Shown here: piece after piece, positions 36,301 through 46,546 of the stretch
How the letters are laid out: each line of letters begins with the position of its first letter
How positions within the stretch are numbered: position 1 is the first letter of the stretch
Source: Sipunculus nudus
Taxonomy: Eukaryota; Annelida; Sipuncula; Golfingiida; Sipunculidae
Direction: 5' to 3'
DNA length: 64,000 nt
Assembly (NCBI GenBank): GCA_026874595.1
Contig: CM049318.1
Coordinates: 5,535,741-5,599,740, forward strand
Translations under genes and position numbers: made by a program
The notes under the pieces: model-generated
The model's input: only the letters and a program-made list of their open reading frames with translations
What the model was told of the DNA's origin: nothing
Databases searched by the model: none

Positions 36301-38080
36301 TAATTTTGTTTTAATTTCACCACATCAATCTGCTTTATCATAATAGTCATTAATTCATGAACAGTTTGGATTATCATGCATGCATTTGAAATGCTTTGGG
36401 TAGGTGGTTGTGCCATACAATTGCATTAGTTGTGTGTATTCCTAATGAAATGTTGTTATGTACATTACCACGGATTACAAACCGAGTATATCACACTTAA
36501 TATTCTCTATTTGGACAGATGATGGAGAATTTGATGAGTTTCCAGACCAAGCACGAACTGTCAGCCAGTGTCGGGTGCTGTATAAATATGATGCCACACA
36601 GTATGATGAACTGACAATTCAACCAGGTATGGTCACACAGCACAAGGGTTAATGCATGTAGCATTTTGTGTAGTAATTGCACATGTTCTTACATAGGTTG
36701 CAGTTTGAAGATTTCATTTTTTTTTTTAACTTTAATGTAGATGCTTCAACAGTAATTTTCTTGAAGAGATGTGTATTTCTTATCCATAGAAATTTTTTTT
36801 CTCTTGACAAGAAATCCTCAAGATATTTTTTATTGATTTATAGGTAAACAACTTAGGAGTTTAAGCCAGTCAATTGCAGGTTACTTTTTCCAGTATTTAC
36901 TGGTACTCATATCTACTGCTGGGTGGACAGAGGCACTCTTTCAGTTTGGACCTTGCCCAAGGGTCTTGGTACAGTTTGAGTCTGACCGGGATCCAAACTC
37001 ATGACCTCTCAAGCATGACCCCGGCACCCCTTCATGATTTATGGGCAGCATAATTAAAGTCAAGAAAATAGAGCTAGATTTACTTAAAACAAGATAAATC
37101 ATCATAAGAAAACATTCCTACATCATAATATCCCAAGATATTATTTCTTGGCAAAAGATATCTTTTTCTGTTTGGAAGAAAAATGATTTCATTAGAAGAA
37201 AAAAAGTCTTATCGTTAGAAAAATTTTCTTTAACAAAGCAAGAAGAAATTTCCTGCCCCACTCTTTGGAAAATTTTCACACCATAAGATATTTTTTTTCT
37301 AATAGTAAGAAATTGTAGGGTGTGGGGCAAAAAAATTTATCTTTTCAAAAAAATCATTTGTTGGCAGTGTAGCCCTGCAGATCATTAACTTTATATTCAA
37401 AATTGTGAACAAATTCTGGTTTTTGTAGTTGATAAAACTTTACATCTTATGCTGCACCATACATCATCTAATAACAAATGTTGTTTTAGCTCATTTTTTG
37501 GGAAATGTAAATATATGTGAAATTCTTGTGTCCTCATTTTCTTTGATAATATCAGTGGTTATGAAAATTTGTTTCACCTTGCTTTCAGGGGACATTATCA
37601 ATGTTTATGAGAAGCAAGCAGATGGCTGGTGGCAAGGGGAGCTTCGTGGTAAAGTTGGAATATTTCCAGCAACATACGTTCAGGAAGCATAGTGTGCATG
37701 TGACATTTATGACTTCGCAGATGAGATGCTGCCGCGATGGCCAATGATGCATAAATTGTGATACAAAAAATGTTTTTGCATTGTATAGATTACCTTGAAG
37801 TTAGGAGGTCAGCACATTGACCTTGAACTTGAGAGGTCAACTGGATAACCTTGAACTTGAGAGCCTGACCAGATGACCTTTAACTTCAGGCTAATGGTCA
37901 AATAAAGCTCACAAACCTAAGTTTATGTATAAAGATTAAACACTGACAGCTAATGTAATTATAGGTGACATAATCAACGTTTATGACAAGAGCGATTCAG
38001 GATGGTGGCAGGGAGAGTTACAAGGACATGTTGGGGTCTTTCCGGCATCTTACACTGAGGAACTGTTAAGTAGACATTGA
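12909..38080 (+). CDS. NOSTRIN: Nostrin-like F-BAR/HR1/SH3 adaptor gene, spliced, 5' partial
   Basis: Exons read by splice sites and frame: 12909-12989, 18764-18826, 19254-19335, 19841-19903, 21340-21474, 22533-22649, 23554-23661, 24220-24339, 25286-25394, 26503-26591, 27034-27162, 30094-30214, 35693-35743, 36519-36626, then either 37589-37692 or 37965-38080. All junctions keep one frame, giving about 493 residues. The product begins inside the F-BAR domain ([18 protein letters not shown]), continues through an HR1-like coiled coil ([17 protein letters not shown]..., [19 protein letters not shown]) and ends in an SH3 domain (ALYDY-type [21 protein letters not shown]). This order and the sequence resemble vertebrate nostrin, which bends membranes and links NO synthase, dynamin and N-WASP during endocytosis. 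The initiating exon was not seen between 1 and 12900. Introns reach 5.8 kb and carry many repeats. Alternatives (pacsin, CIP4) fit less well: the SASAW-like and LEA.SYK.S motifs are nostrin-like. Confidence 0.88.
13335..13664. repeat. ~330-bp foldback block of nested GAATTC palindromes between TA microsatellites
   Basis: Outer arms GGGAAGATCCAGAATCTTTC (left) and GAAGATTCTGGATCTTTCC (right) are inverted copies. Between them, units like GGAAGAATTAGAATTCTCAT recur in both orientations, many around GAATTC. (TA)n lies at both edges. Confidence 0.72.
13690..15153. mobile_element. Tigger/pogo-like non-autonomous DNA element, ~1.46 kb
   Basis: Left terminus CAGTGAAACCTGA, right terminus inverted CAGTAAAACCTGA, both next to TA in (TA)n tracts. 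CAGT.AAACCT is the pogo/Tigger-type end. Subterminal GCGACCG- and AAGACCACCTG- repeats occur inside. No transposase ORF is visible. Confidence 0.68.
15153..15211. repeat. (TA)n microsatellite
   Basis: About 28 TA units. Similar TA tracts occur at 13317-13333, 13665-13689, 14943-14982, 16462-16503 and 46121-46160. Confidence 0.9.
15830..16055 (+). repeat. tRNA-derived SINE with conserved central domain
   Basis: Box B GGGTTCGATCCCC at about 15859, then GTTTTCCTTGGGTTCTCCTG and TTTCCTCC, a motif type conserved in the centre of many invertebrate SINEs, and an AAATAAATAAG tail. Box A is weak. Confidence 0.55.
16462..16503. repeat. (TA)n microsatellite
   Basis: About 21 TA units in a nostrin intron. 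Confidence 0.9.
17540..17575 (+). repeat. (GA)n microsatellite
   Basis: About 17 GA units in a nostrin intron. Confidence 0.9.
17950..18120 (-). repeat. 21-bp minisatellite, ~8 copies
   Basis: Unit GGACTCAGACTTGAGTTTCTT with c/t variation; on the minus strand it reads [21 protein letters not shown] heptads. It lies in a nostrin intron and has no splice context, so it is not treated as coding. Confidence 0.75.
18385..18610 (+). repeat. tRNA-derived SINE
   Basis: Box-A-like TGTGATTAAGGTGTTGGA at about 18400 and box-B-like TGGTTCGAACCCCA at about 18438, spaced as in a tRNA. The anticodon arm does not fold properly, and a body with CCAGAAGGCTGAAGGCAATG follows. Confidence 0.6.
22783..23050 (-). 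repeat. tRNA-derived SINE
   Basis: On the minus strand from 23050: TGGTCTAGGGGTAGAGCA resembles a pol III A box and GAGTTTGAATCTCA a B box about 45 nt on, followed by a non-tRNA body to about 22783. Adjacent to nostrin exon 6. Confidence 0.6.
25286..27162 (+). CDS. NOSTRIN: Nostrin exons 9-11: HR1-like coiled-coil region
   Basis: Exons 25286-25394, 26503-26591 and 27034-27162 encode about 109 residues. They begin [20 protein letters not shown], contain a heptad-like [23 protein letters not shown] stretch (split by the exon border) and end with [20 protein letters not shown]. This fits the HR1/coiled-coil segment between the F-BAR and SH3 domains of nostrin. The last exon's donor is followed 22 nt later by the 1.43-kb foldback element at 27185. 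Confidence 0.84.
25570..25880 (+). repeat. Dispersed repeat, copy 1
   Basis: Contains GCTGCTTTGTATAGCAAGAT, CACCAGGCTGGCACAGAGCG and AATTGTAATCAGACCAAT, then ACACTCCTCAAG, all shared with the copies at 31.1 and 51.4 kb. Confidence 0.6.
25970..26120 (+). repeat. CCGTCCGTC-bearing repeat end
   Basis: ACGCCCGTCATATGG, then ATATACCCACCGTCCGTCCG and a TTAGGGCTTTGATGGATTTT body. The CCGTCCGTC block resembles that at 46690-46735 and repeats common in molluscan genomes (family knowledge). Confidence 0.45.
27185..28611. mobile_element. 1.43-kb foldback element with ~200-bp inverted repeats, in nostrin intron 11
   Basis: Left end GTATATGTCACAGGA at 27185; the complement of the right end (28611 backwards) reads the same. 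Identity continues for roughly 180-230 bp with few changes. Within each arm, short units such as ACTAGGACAAACTCCGATC alternate with their inverse, so each arm also folds on itself around GATC. No ORF of note inside. TATA borders both ends and may be the target duplication. Interior holds a ~72-bp direct repeat (27942-28083). The transposase family could not be assigned. Confidence 0.8.
27942..28083 (+). repeat. Two-copy ~72-bp direct repeat inside the foldback element
   Basis: Units start ATCTAAGGACT and share GTTTGTACA.GTATGTTCA.TGAAC.AAGCTAGGCA-type sequence, with about ten differences between copies. Confidence 0.75.
30094..36626 (+). CDS. NOSTRIN: Nostrin exons 12-14: linker and first half of SH3
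   Basis: Exons 30094-30214 and 35693-35743 encode a low-complexity linker rich in Thr/Pro/Met ([30 protein letters not shown]). Exon 36519-36626 encodes [17 protein letters not shown] followed by the first SH3 strand and RT loop ([20 protein letters not shown]). The 51-bp exon 35693-35743 has phase 1 at both ends, so skipping it would keep the frame: a plausible cassette microexon. The linker is the least conserved part, and this exon set rests on splice sites plus frame agreement. Confidence 0.78.
31055..31480. repeat. Dispersed repeat, inverted pair
   Basis: Left half (31085-31150) has ACCACCAGAGCTGGTACAGA on plus; right half (31255-31365) carries the same segment on minus (GTGCCAGCCCTGGTGGTAAA on plus). 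The pair could fold into a hairpin. Confidence 0.6.
32766..33018 (+). repeat. Two-copy tandem duplication, ~120 and ~133 bp
   Basis: Units begin TTTGATCATTT at 32766 and 32886 and end GTCCTGTTAGAAC.GTTACAAGT. The second copy has a 13-bp insertion (CTTTTCAAGAACT region). Lies in a nostrin intron. Confidence 0.75.
36915..37030 (-). repeat. Possible SINE head remnant
   Basis: The minus strand carries GAGGTCATGAGTTTGGATCC, a B-box-like segment similar to the SINE at 22783-23050. The A box is degraded. Confidence 0.35.
37589..37692 (+). CDS. NOSTRIN: Nostrin terminal exon a: second half of SH3, short C-terminus
   Basis: After a tttcag acceptor the exon completes the phase-1 Gly codon and encodes [18 protein letters not shown], then a [14 protein letters not shown] tail and TAG. 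The WW pair and the FPATYV motif are the SH3 ligand-binding tryptophan and the ALYDY/PxxY-side strand. AATAAA at 37901-37906 lies between this exon and the next terminal exon and can serve as its polyadenylation signal. The exon is a paralogue of 37965-38080 and can only be used instead of it, since it carries a stop. Confidence 0.85.
37901..37906 (+). promoter_or_regulatory. Proximal polyadenylation signal AATAAA
   Basis: Canonical hexamer located 209 nt after the stop of terminal exon a and 59 nt before terminal exon b. Cleavage 10-30 nt downstream would release the exon-a transcript before exon b is made, the expected layout for alternative last exons. A second hexamer lies near 38368-38373 downstream of exon b. 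Confidence 0.5.
37965..38080 (+). CDS. NOSTRIN: Nostrin terminal exon b: alternative second half of SH3
   Basis: An attatag acceptor leads in the same phase as exon a. It encodes [32 protein letters not shown] and a LSRH tail before TGA. About two thirds of aligned residues match exon a, including DIINVY, WWQGEL and VG.FPA.Y, while the n-Src loop (EKQADG versus DKSDSG) and distal loop (RGK versus QGH) differ. Both are open, unbroken and correctly spliced on paper, so this is a mutually exclusive alternative last exon, not a decayed copy. An AATAAA lies near 38368. Confidence 0.83.
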
Positions 38081-41000
38081 AGTTTTCCCTGATTGCTTGT
38101 GGGGCAAGAAATCCCAGCTTGAAGTCTGATAATCTAAATTACATTTGTTTTAGAATTAGGTAAATATGTGATAATGTTTATATGTATGTTGCATACCCCT
38201 TGCTTTACATGTTTTCAGAATTTTGTCAACCATTTTTACTCATGTGAGTTGTGTAGCTAAAAAGTCTGCAGATGGTAATCAGAAAAAAAAGAGTATCAGA
38301 GGATTGTCATCCACATGAGGTTTAGGCATTTTACTTATATTTTTATTAACACAAAAAGAATTAGAATAATAAACAAGTTAACACCATGACATGCAATGGA
38401 TTAAAAAAAATCACAATCAGTTATAACCAGATCAGAAGTTTTTGGTTTAATTTCTTCTCAGGATTGCTGCAGACAGGAAGATAAATTCATGCAGGGTTTC
38501 CTGTTTAAGACTTATCGTATGTTGATATTTAATACTTTTATAATTTGCTTCATTTATACCAGCCTTGAGCATTTTATTTATTTGTTTCTTTCAATGTATT
38601 TCAATACTGAGAGTTGGTCAGTCTCTGTTTATTTTCCTGTCTATACAGCTATACTTTTATACTTACTTTATATGATCATTGCTATACTTGTATATTACAT
38701 CCTGCCTGAACCATACCCTGGCAAACATTCATTTTATACAGGTTATAGGCTTTTCTCCTCCAACTTACCAGGATCAGTGCGCAGCATATCAACAACCTGT
38801 TACATATTGTTTGACCTGTGTAAATTCATCTTTTGTATCATGGAGATTTTAAATGTAATTGATAAATGAAAGTGTAATTTTGAAATTATATTCCATTAAC
38901 CGCATAATTTGATAGTTTTTACTTGAGAATATGGTGAATAATCACTTTAACCACTTAACCACTTTTTTAACCACTTTTTACTTTTAAATTGTTGCTTTTC
39001 TGTCATACACGCGAGTTCTCAAACAAAACAAAACATGCCAAACAATGCTATTCATTTACTAACGCTGCTATTGACATAATATTTAATTGATAATGTATTA
39101 CAGAATGAGACTTGGGACATTTAGTTAACATTTATTGTCTTATGATTGTTTTATGAAGATAGATTCTTGTTTGATAATTGTTTCACCGATAATCCCATGT
39201 TATACTTTTTTTTCACAATAATATTTAAACTTTATATATATATAAGATATGGAATAACGTTGTGTTGTGCTTGGTAATATGGACCAGATCACATTTGTTT
39301 AATCAATAATGCTACATTTCCTTTCTCTTACAATCTAGACCAAGTCTTTATGTAAATATTTAAAATAAAGGCGTTAATTATTATATTGATAGTATGCGCC
39401 AGTTCTTCTCGTAAAACTCGCACAATTGATTGTGTGACCCCAAAACGATTTTCTCTGTGATTCACGTACACATAATTGAAATATGGGATCAGAGTTTTCT
39501 TCAGTTTCTTTAGTAGCATTAGTTTTTATAGGCCAGGTCATACAAAATTAATACCTAGCCCAATAATTAGGTGTAAGATGAATGTAATAAGTGATGTATG
39601 TGGGATTTTTTCTCTCAAAGTATAATGGAGGAAATTAAAAGGACCATATTGGATGATGCAAAAGACCATTTAAATATGCCAAAATGGTCCCCTGTTCAAT
39701 CTTTGTGACGTTACATTTATGCCAAATTGGTGAATGTCAAGGGGCAACGGATAGGCGTTAATTGCCGTTCTCCCCTCATGCTTAATGTATTAGACCCGTC
39801 AGTGTTATAGATTGGGTTCTTTCAGAACTCTGAAACTCGTATGGTTACTACATTATTTTATGATACATTATTGAATGAAATAATTTTTGTTAATCTTGCT
39901 TGAACGTTTGAACCGTCGCGGGATAAGAAAAGTGAAATATAGTTCATAAGCGTTTTAAACTCCACCTCGCATACACGTTTTACACTCTGGATTTAGAATG
40001 CATAGACTTAAAATTTAATGTACTTTTTATCTTTAAAAGCAGTCGTCAAATTACTAATTTCGCAGTTTCATACTGGGTAAGCACTCAGGTGTATTGTTCC
40101 GTTCATATAAGAGACATTGTTAAAGGCTGTGGTACGCGTGTGTATACTAGAATATAGTGGTATAAGATTTCCGACTACCGATAAAGACCTGTTATGTGAT
40201 TTTCACTGCCATGCATCACGCAGTGTCCACAATTGTGCAATTTGTCGTTTGTGCAGTTCGTATTGCATTTGATTGGTATTTGTTTAATGATACCAGTTTG
40301 ATTAATGATATCATTACAGCAGTATAAACCAGTTTTAGGAAACTGAATTTTTTATATACTAGCATATACTTTAAAAAGACAAAATAACCCAAAAGGAAAA
40401 CAGACCAAAATTCCTTAATTATCGAGATAAAATACGGATACTCGCCGCCTTATGAAAAGTCGCACATGGTTCTGTTGGAGATTTTATTTTAAATCGATTT
40501 TTCTGATAAACATTAGTTTGTTAGTTCTGAGAGTGTTATGTATGCGTGCTTCTCGTTTGGATTAAATATGGTCTTTAATGATTGAGGTTTGTGTGAGCTA
40601 GGTATTGTATTTTCATTTGTGTAGATTGCAAAGAGAATTCACTAATATGTCTAGTATCACATACACTGCAATTGAATGTACAATTGTGATTGTCAAGAAG
40701 ATCATTTGTAAGATCTGATAAAATGGTAAAGTGTACTTTATAATTGACATGCGGAACATTGAGTGAACAAGCAAATTAGCATTAGTTTCAAAAGCCAGTT
40801 TCAAAGCAAAAATAAAAATCCATGAAACTTTATATGTACATCTTATAGGATATCCCTATTTTATTTTCTTCTTTAAATAATTTCTTTTACATGAAGGTGT
40901 ATGTCTGTTGTGTTACACCCGAATATTGCGAATCCAAGGCTGATTTTGTACAAAGCCATTAACTAAACCTGGATATCATTATAGCTGACCACAGTATTAT

Positions 41001-44000
41001 TTTTATCAGCACTGATGATGATACCGTGGTAACTAGACAAGCTGCAAGCTTGTCCTTTACAGTACTAGAAATGCTAAAATACACTGACATATCATTAGTT
41101 TCAGGTACGGTATAACTTCCTAGAAGTCGCTGTAAATATCCTTGCTTCTTATTACTGGTATGTTTTCATGATTTACACCCGACTGGTCAGTTTGATATTT
41201 TAATGAAAAATATTAATAACAGATGTAGAATACTATACTCTGTTCTATCTGGGGATTCCCAAGGAAATTTGGCAGATATTTTCTAAAACTTGCATCTTGC
41301 CAAAGATTTTGATATCAAAGTCCATAATTATAAATTATGTCCTGGGTTATTTCAATGGAATTCTTGTAGGCAGTAGACATGACTTCTCCAACTCAATTTA
41401 GATATATTATTTGTAGATTATTTGTGACGAAGTTACCAATCAGCAGCTATGAAATGTATACTATTGTGCATATGACCATGCAGTGACCTTGACTCTCATT
41501 AATGGTATTGAAATTCGTAAATAATAATAATAATAATATTCCTCATATTTGTTTTTTTAGTTATAAAATGCTATGGAAGATATGTTTTTGTTTTATTCTT
41601 GGTTAATTAGGCTTATACTTTGTTCAGTCATTGCAGCTTACGTCATGACATTATCTGCTAGCGTGCAACATGTAATGTCAAACTTAAAGGGGCACCCCTT
41701 GATGGAATAGAGTATAACTGCATAGTAATACACAGGCATGCCTAACATTGTATGAGCAATATTCAAGAGGCAAATTAGTTGAAAAAATATCACTTATTGT
41801 CGAAATATTACCAAAATTTCCCAGTTGGGGAGAGTTTGTAATTTTGTCTCGGTATGATATAGCAGTATTATGAATATATTTCTTTATACCTTCACATATT
41901 CTTATTTTAAAAAAAAATGCCATTAGCAAACAGGTTGCTGCAGATAATATTTTGGGGAGATGATTTCATTTACTCCGTTGTACATCCTGTAGAGGCTTCT
42001 GCAGATTTTGTGTTTATTGTCTGCAGGTACCTCTAAGTCATTGCTTAGCATTTTGTACATTATGGTCAAAATGTATATATACAGTAAACAGAGACTTATA
42101 TAGCTCTGTTGGTGTATAATGAATATCAATTTCATAGTAAATGTTTTGTAGTTTTAAATATTGTTTCTCAGATAACTAAATCCTTACATATATTGGGTGC
42201 TCGTATTATTTATCCAGAAATAAGGCCAGGGACGAGAATAATCATGTGTATAAAATGCCTTCCATAATGCTTTGAATTGCAGAATTATTTATACTGTTAT
42301 TGTTTAATGAAATATGAAAAATCTGTGCATATTTATCGATACAAAGACAAATGTCAAGTGGGAAAGAATATTCATTTGTTGAATGTGTGCCGGTACAAAT
42401 TGCGTCAGACACGGATTGTTTCTCTGTATTCTGAATCTGATCTTGTGGTTAAAATACATTGTATTGTATGAGAATATATTCATTATATTTGATGTTGGTA
42501 TTGGAATACATGGGTATGAATCAAATTTAATACAAAACAAGTAGGCTGTGAAGAAAGTGATAGTTTATGTACACCTTAAATTAAGGTTATTACAGTGTAT
42601 ACAGCGTCCCTGCATGTGCGAATGTCCCACCTTGACTGTGATTGGCTATTTGCTGTTGGAGCGATATACATCCTCTGTTATGATTAGGTAATTTCAAAAA
42701 ATGAATGTGCAGCTCTCTCCGATTGGTTAGGTGGTCACCTAATCCGATACATTGATCTACTGCCAACCAAGCTGCGTATGCATGATTGAATGCTTTTTTT
42801 TTATTTTTCATTGTTATAGATAGAGAGCTTCACTGCTGTATTCATACAAACTCTTTCATGGAATGGTAATTCCAGAAAGATTTTTTTTTATCTATTTGCG
42901 TGACGAGTTAATGCAGTAGGAAGTCGAATATACCGGTAAACTCGGGATTCATAGCCTGTACTTAAACAGAGATGCCTAAAATAGATCAAATCAGACAACG
43001 ACTGAGGCATCCGTTCTACCGTCACAATCCATACACTCTCGGAATTCATATAAAGAACAAAAAGTAAAGTCTCATCTAAGTTTGACCTTCTCTTTGATCG
43101 TACATTGCACTCGAATCGATTGATATATTTTAAAATAAGTTTTCTGTCTAAAGAATCAGTTTGACAATTAGTTATTTTAACTTTTTGACTTCCAGTTATA
43201 TATGCTGATCGCCAAATTAACAAGATACATTTTATCGTCCTGTGGCTAATACATCATAGTACTATGTCAAATCAGTCCCCATGTCAAAAAATGGTACGTA
43301 CATAGGTAGCGCGCCTGCTACCTCAAACATGGGTGTTTTCAAATCAAAGCTTTGAGGATGGTGCTTCTCAATGTGAACCAGGTTTGCCTGTTAAGTCAGT
43401 CTGATGTTGTATGTTTGAGATATAAACGTTATGATGCCACAGAAGAAGATGGAACTACTTTGTATTTTAGTTATAAAAAAAGAAACTACGGCATCATGTA
43501 CTATTGCACATTTATCATCGGGCATCGACTTTGTGATAACTTCGTACCTGTAATGTACATGCAAGTGGTATGTATTGTAGTGCTTATAATTATAATACTG
43601 CCTTGACTGATACAAATCCAAATGGTTTTTCATGATAATACTGAAGACTTGGGATATTCGGTTTCAGTATTTACACGGGCAAAATACATCGCATTTAATT
43701 TTCAAGCACGTTTACTTTGTTTTTTCATTCATACCTTGTCATGACTTTTGTATAGTAGCAGTATTCAACGCGAGTTTTTTTAAATATTTTCTTTATTTCA
43801 TGAAGCCTGGCTTATTTTCACATAAAATATGCGTTTGAGTGTTTTTGCTTTATATTTATGGATTGCCATTTTCAGAATTAAGTCATGCTTACAGGAGGAG
43901 GTACACATGATGAGTTTAAACTAATATTTAGACTATTGAAATTACTCGGACTTGGTAGGAGGTGATCATTTATTTAAGTCATGCTTGTCCACGTTTTGCA

Positions 44001-45800
44001 AGCCTGTTTATTGTCATATATCAGTTCTCGCAAAATTGTTCGTCCTTTGTTTGATATTAGTTTGCAATGCGCGATTGTTAATGAGTTGAAGGACGAAGAG
44101 ATGTGTAGAATATGGATGGTCACACAGGCTTATTTTGGAATGTTTACTGTATAATTTGCATATTACCATAACAACTAATGTGGATTTTCATGTGTTCTGA
44201 TGTTTCACTCATGATATTTTATGTTAACTGTATATTTTTCTTTTGTACGTATGTGCTAATATAAATGTACTGTGCGTGTTCATGGTAAGTTTCATGAACA
44301 ACGAGATCGCATATTTGTGTTAAAACTGGTTATTAAATGATACTGAGACTTGAATTTGTGTCCGGACGTTATTATTTCAGGGACCCCCAACGTTACCCGA
44401 CCCTAACATGCTCGTGCGCACGAACTCATTAAAGGAATGATACAATCACAATATCACATACATTAGTTTCTGAACGAACACGGTCCTCCTACTTGAGTGC
44501 GGACTTGGTGGAATATGATTAGGGGAACGCACAACTCAGAACGGCCGAAAAGTAAGATTTAGGCGATGTTGGCAGCACCAACGGCCAGTAAGAGTTCAAG
44601 GAAAATTTTTACTAGTGTGTATATCTTAAAAGTAAATATATCTCTCTTGTGATAAACGTCGTGTTGCTGTTCCAATGCCAGTTAAAACATTTCTGAATCC
44701 AGATTGAGGGGGGGGGGCGCAGTTATACATTTCTTTGACAAAGCTTCAAACATTTTGAGCCTTAAAACAATTGGGCTATTTGTTTATCTGATATAGACAT
44801 ATATGTAATGAGGTGCGCTTACGCAACATACCGGACCGGTCCCAGCCACCTCATAGTTTAATTTCTTGTGCTGCAGAAAAAAAGTTTTATTTGGTATGTT
44901 TAAGTTGAGAATCTTACTCTTGTTATGGACAACGCGTTTGTGTTTTTGAAGTTCGAAACACCCAAAAAAAACTTACTAAAACAAAGGGCAGGAATTTTGT
45001 GTCAACCTATCAGCTTTGTCTATCCTGGCGCCCAGTAAAATGCTTAAAATGAGGAAGACGAATGTGTATAGGTATTAGTCAAGAGTAGTACGCGAGGCCT
45101 GAGAGTTAAACGGAGATAATTTATGCATATAATGTTTGTCTTGCATGCATTTATTGGTTCTTTATTTTATAAAACTTAATTTAACATTGGCATTATTTAA
45201 ATCATAGTATACATGAAATACTTGCTGGTAATTCGTTGAAACATACATGTAGTGCGTTAATACTAATGGATGTAATTTCTTTACGTTCTGGTATATTAAT
45301 ACATGTATTAAATAAGTTGACGCCACCCGTAGTACCGGATCCCCGATAACTGGACCGGACCACCAGGGGGTCCGCACCTCTGTTATATATGAGAGCGAGA
45401 GAGACCGACAGAGAAGGGTTATTTACACATGAGCATTTTCAGAAGAAAGAAAGCCTCGTGATCATTTTCAATTTGATCATCCATTAATCACTCATTAATC
45501 GGTCATATTTTAAAGCCAGTGTGACCATGTACAATTAGGTAAAATCGGTAATAAAAATGAAGATTTCATTATCACAGATCATATCAGAATCCTCTAGACT
45601 AGCTCTGGAGGTTTTTCCCTCTTTTTTTTTTTTTTTTTTTTTTTTTCTCTTGTAATCTAAAACAGTCTACTCGTGGTATACCAGAAAGCTCGCAATAATC
45701 CGATCGTTAAACTGAAAGAAAACGAGAATAAAAGTGTATTGAATTCTGTATTGTCCTGTAGGCACTGTTGACTATGTGAGAGTTTTTCCTTTTCTTTGGT
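38081..45800. other. Convergent 3' region between the two genes, no gene supported
   Basis: Follows nostrin's last stop and precedes the FN3-like stop. The 126-codon ORF at 38489-38869 is hydrophobic from AT bias and lies in the probable 3' UTR. A short (AAT)n run occurs at 41521-41537. No exon pair with matching phase was found. Confidence 0.6.
45614..45646 (+). repeat. Poly-T tract
   Basis: About 31 T in a row, roughly 155 bp beyond the FN3-like stop codon; reads poly-A on the sense strand. Confidence 0.85.
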
Positions 45801-46117
45801 TTATTGGTAAGAAACCGTGAATACCCGGGTATGATAGAGCCCAGCTTTGTTAATCGCAGTAAGTGTGACGTAATGTTCTTTGGAGTGGTCGACATCCTTG
45901 ACCTTCATGCTCCTCTGTTTGGTCTCAATCCATCTTAGCACGTCATTGCCACCGTTCTTTGTACCTGTAACGTAATTGTACATATATAAATACAGCTTAA
46001 AGTGCGGAGCAAAATATGTCAATAATCGTGTCTTTTTCGTGATGTGCGGAAACGCACCCGGATTTCGCATTAATAATTTCCATCTGCAACTTGCCCCTGT
46101 TAAGGCTATAAAGCAGT

Positions 46118-46162
<45 letters not shown>

Positions 46163-46546
46163 CAAATTAGCAGTTGTGACAGAATGTCCATCCCGTTTCC
46201 AGTAAGCATTAACCGTAATCGCTGTTGTTTAATAATTTTAAATGAACTGAATCAGAAAATTACGGAAGCGTATTGCTGCCACGTGGTAAAAGAAAAATAA
46301 ATTATTTTTCTCGTACGTACGACATACTATCTCGTACGTACGACATATTATCTCGTACGTACGACATAATACCTCGTACGAGATAAAAATTTATTTTTCT
46401 TTTACCAGGTGGCAGCAATACGCTTCCATAGAAAATGTACTGACCTATATTTACTTCATACAGGAGGGTTGACTCGCCAACAAAAACGTCAGTCCAATTC
46501 ATGTGTAAGGTATTTTCGTTTTCCCACCAGCTCCATAAGGATTTTC
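45801..46546 (-). CDS. FN3-like gene, exons 13-14 and stop codon
   Basis: Exon 46546-46445 (102 bp) encodes KSLWSWWENENTLHMNWTDV and LLYEVNIG; exon 45964-45801 encodes TKNGGNDVLRWIETKQRSMK and HYVTLTAINKAGLYHTRVFT before TAA. They make one last FN3-like domain. The minus-strand AATAAA (plus TTTATT at 45797-45802) overlaps the stop codon. The alternative is that the last exon splices at a GTATTC donor before the stop, but no further exon is seen to the left. The first of these introns carries a hairpin MITE 17 nt after the donor. Confidence 0.72.

Noticed and set aside
37118-37330. Minus ORF of 70 codons
   Set aside because: Repeats of AAGAAA/TTTCTT-type low complexity in a nostrin intron; no gene evidence.
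38489-38869. 126-codon ORF rich in Phe/Ile/Tyr, membrane-like
   Set aside because: AT-biased sequence directly after the nostrin stop; no homology recognised and no splice or start context.
45614-45646. Poly-A tail of a processed retrocopy (poly-T on plus)
   Set aside because: No retrocopied coding sequence adjoins it and the neighbouring exon is spliced; a plain homopolymer is simpler.
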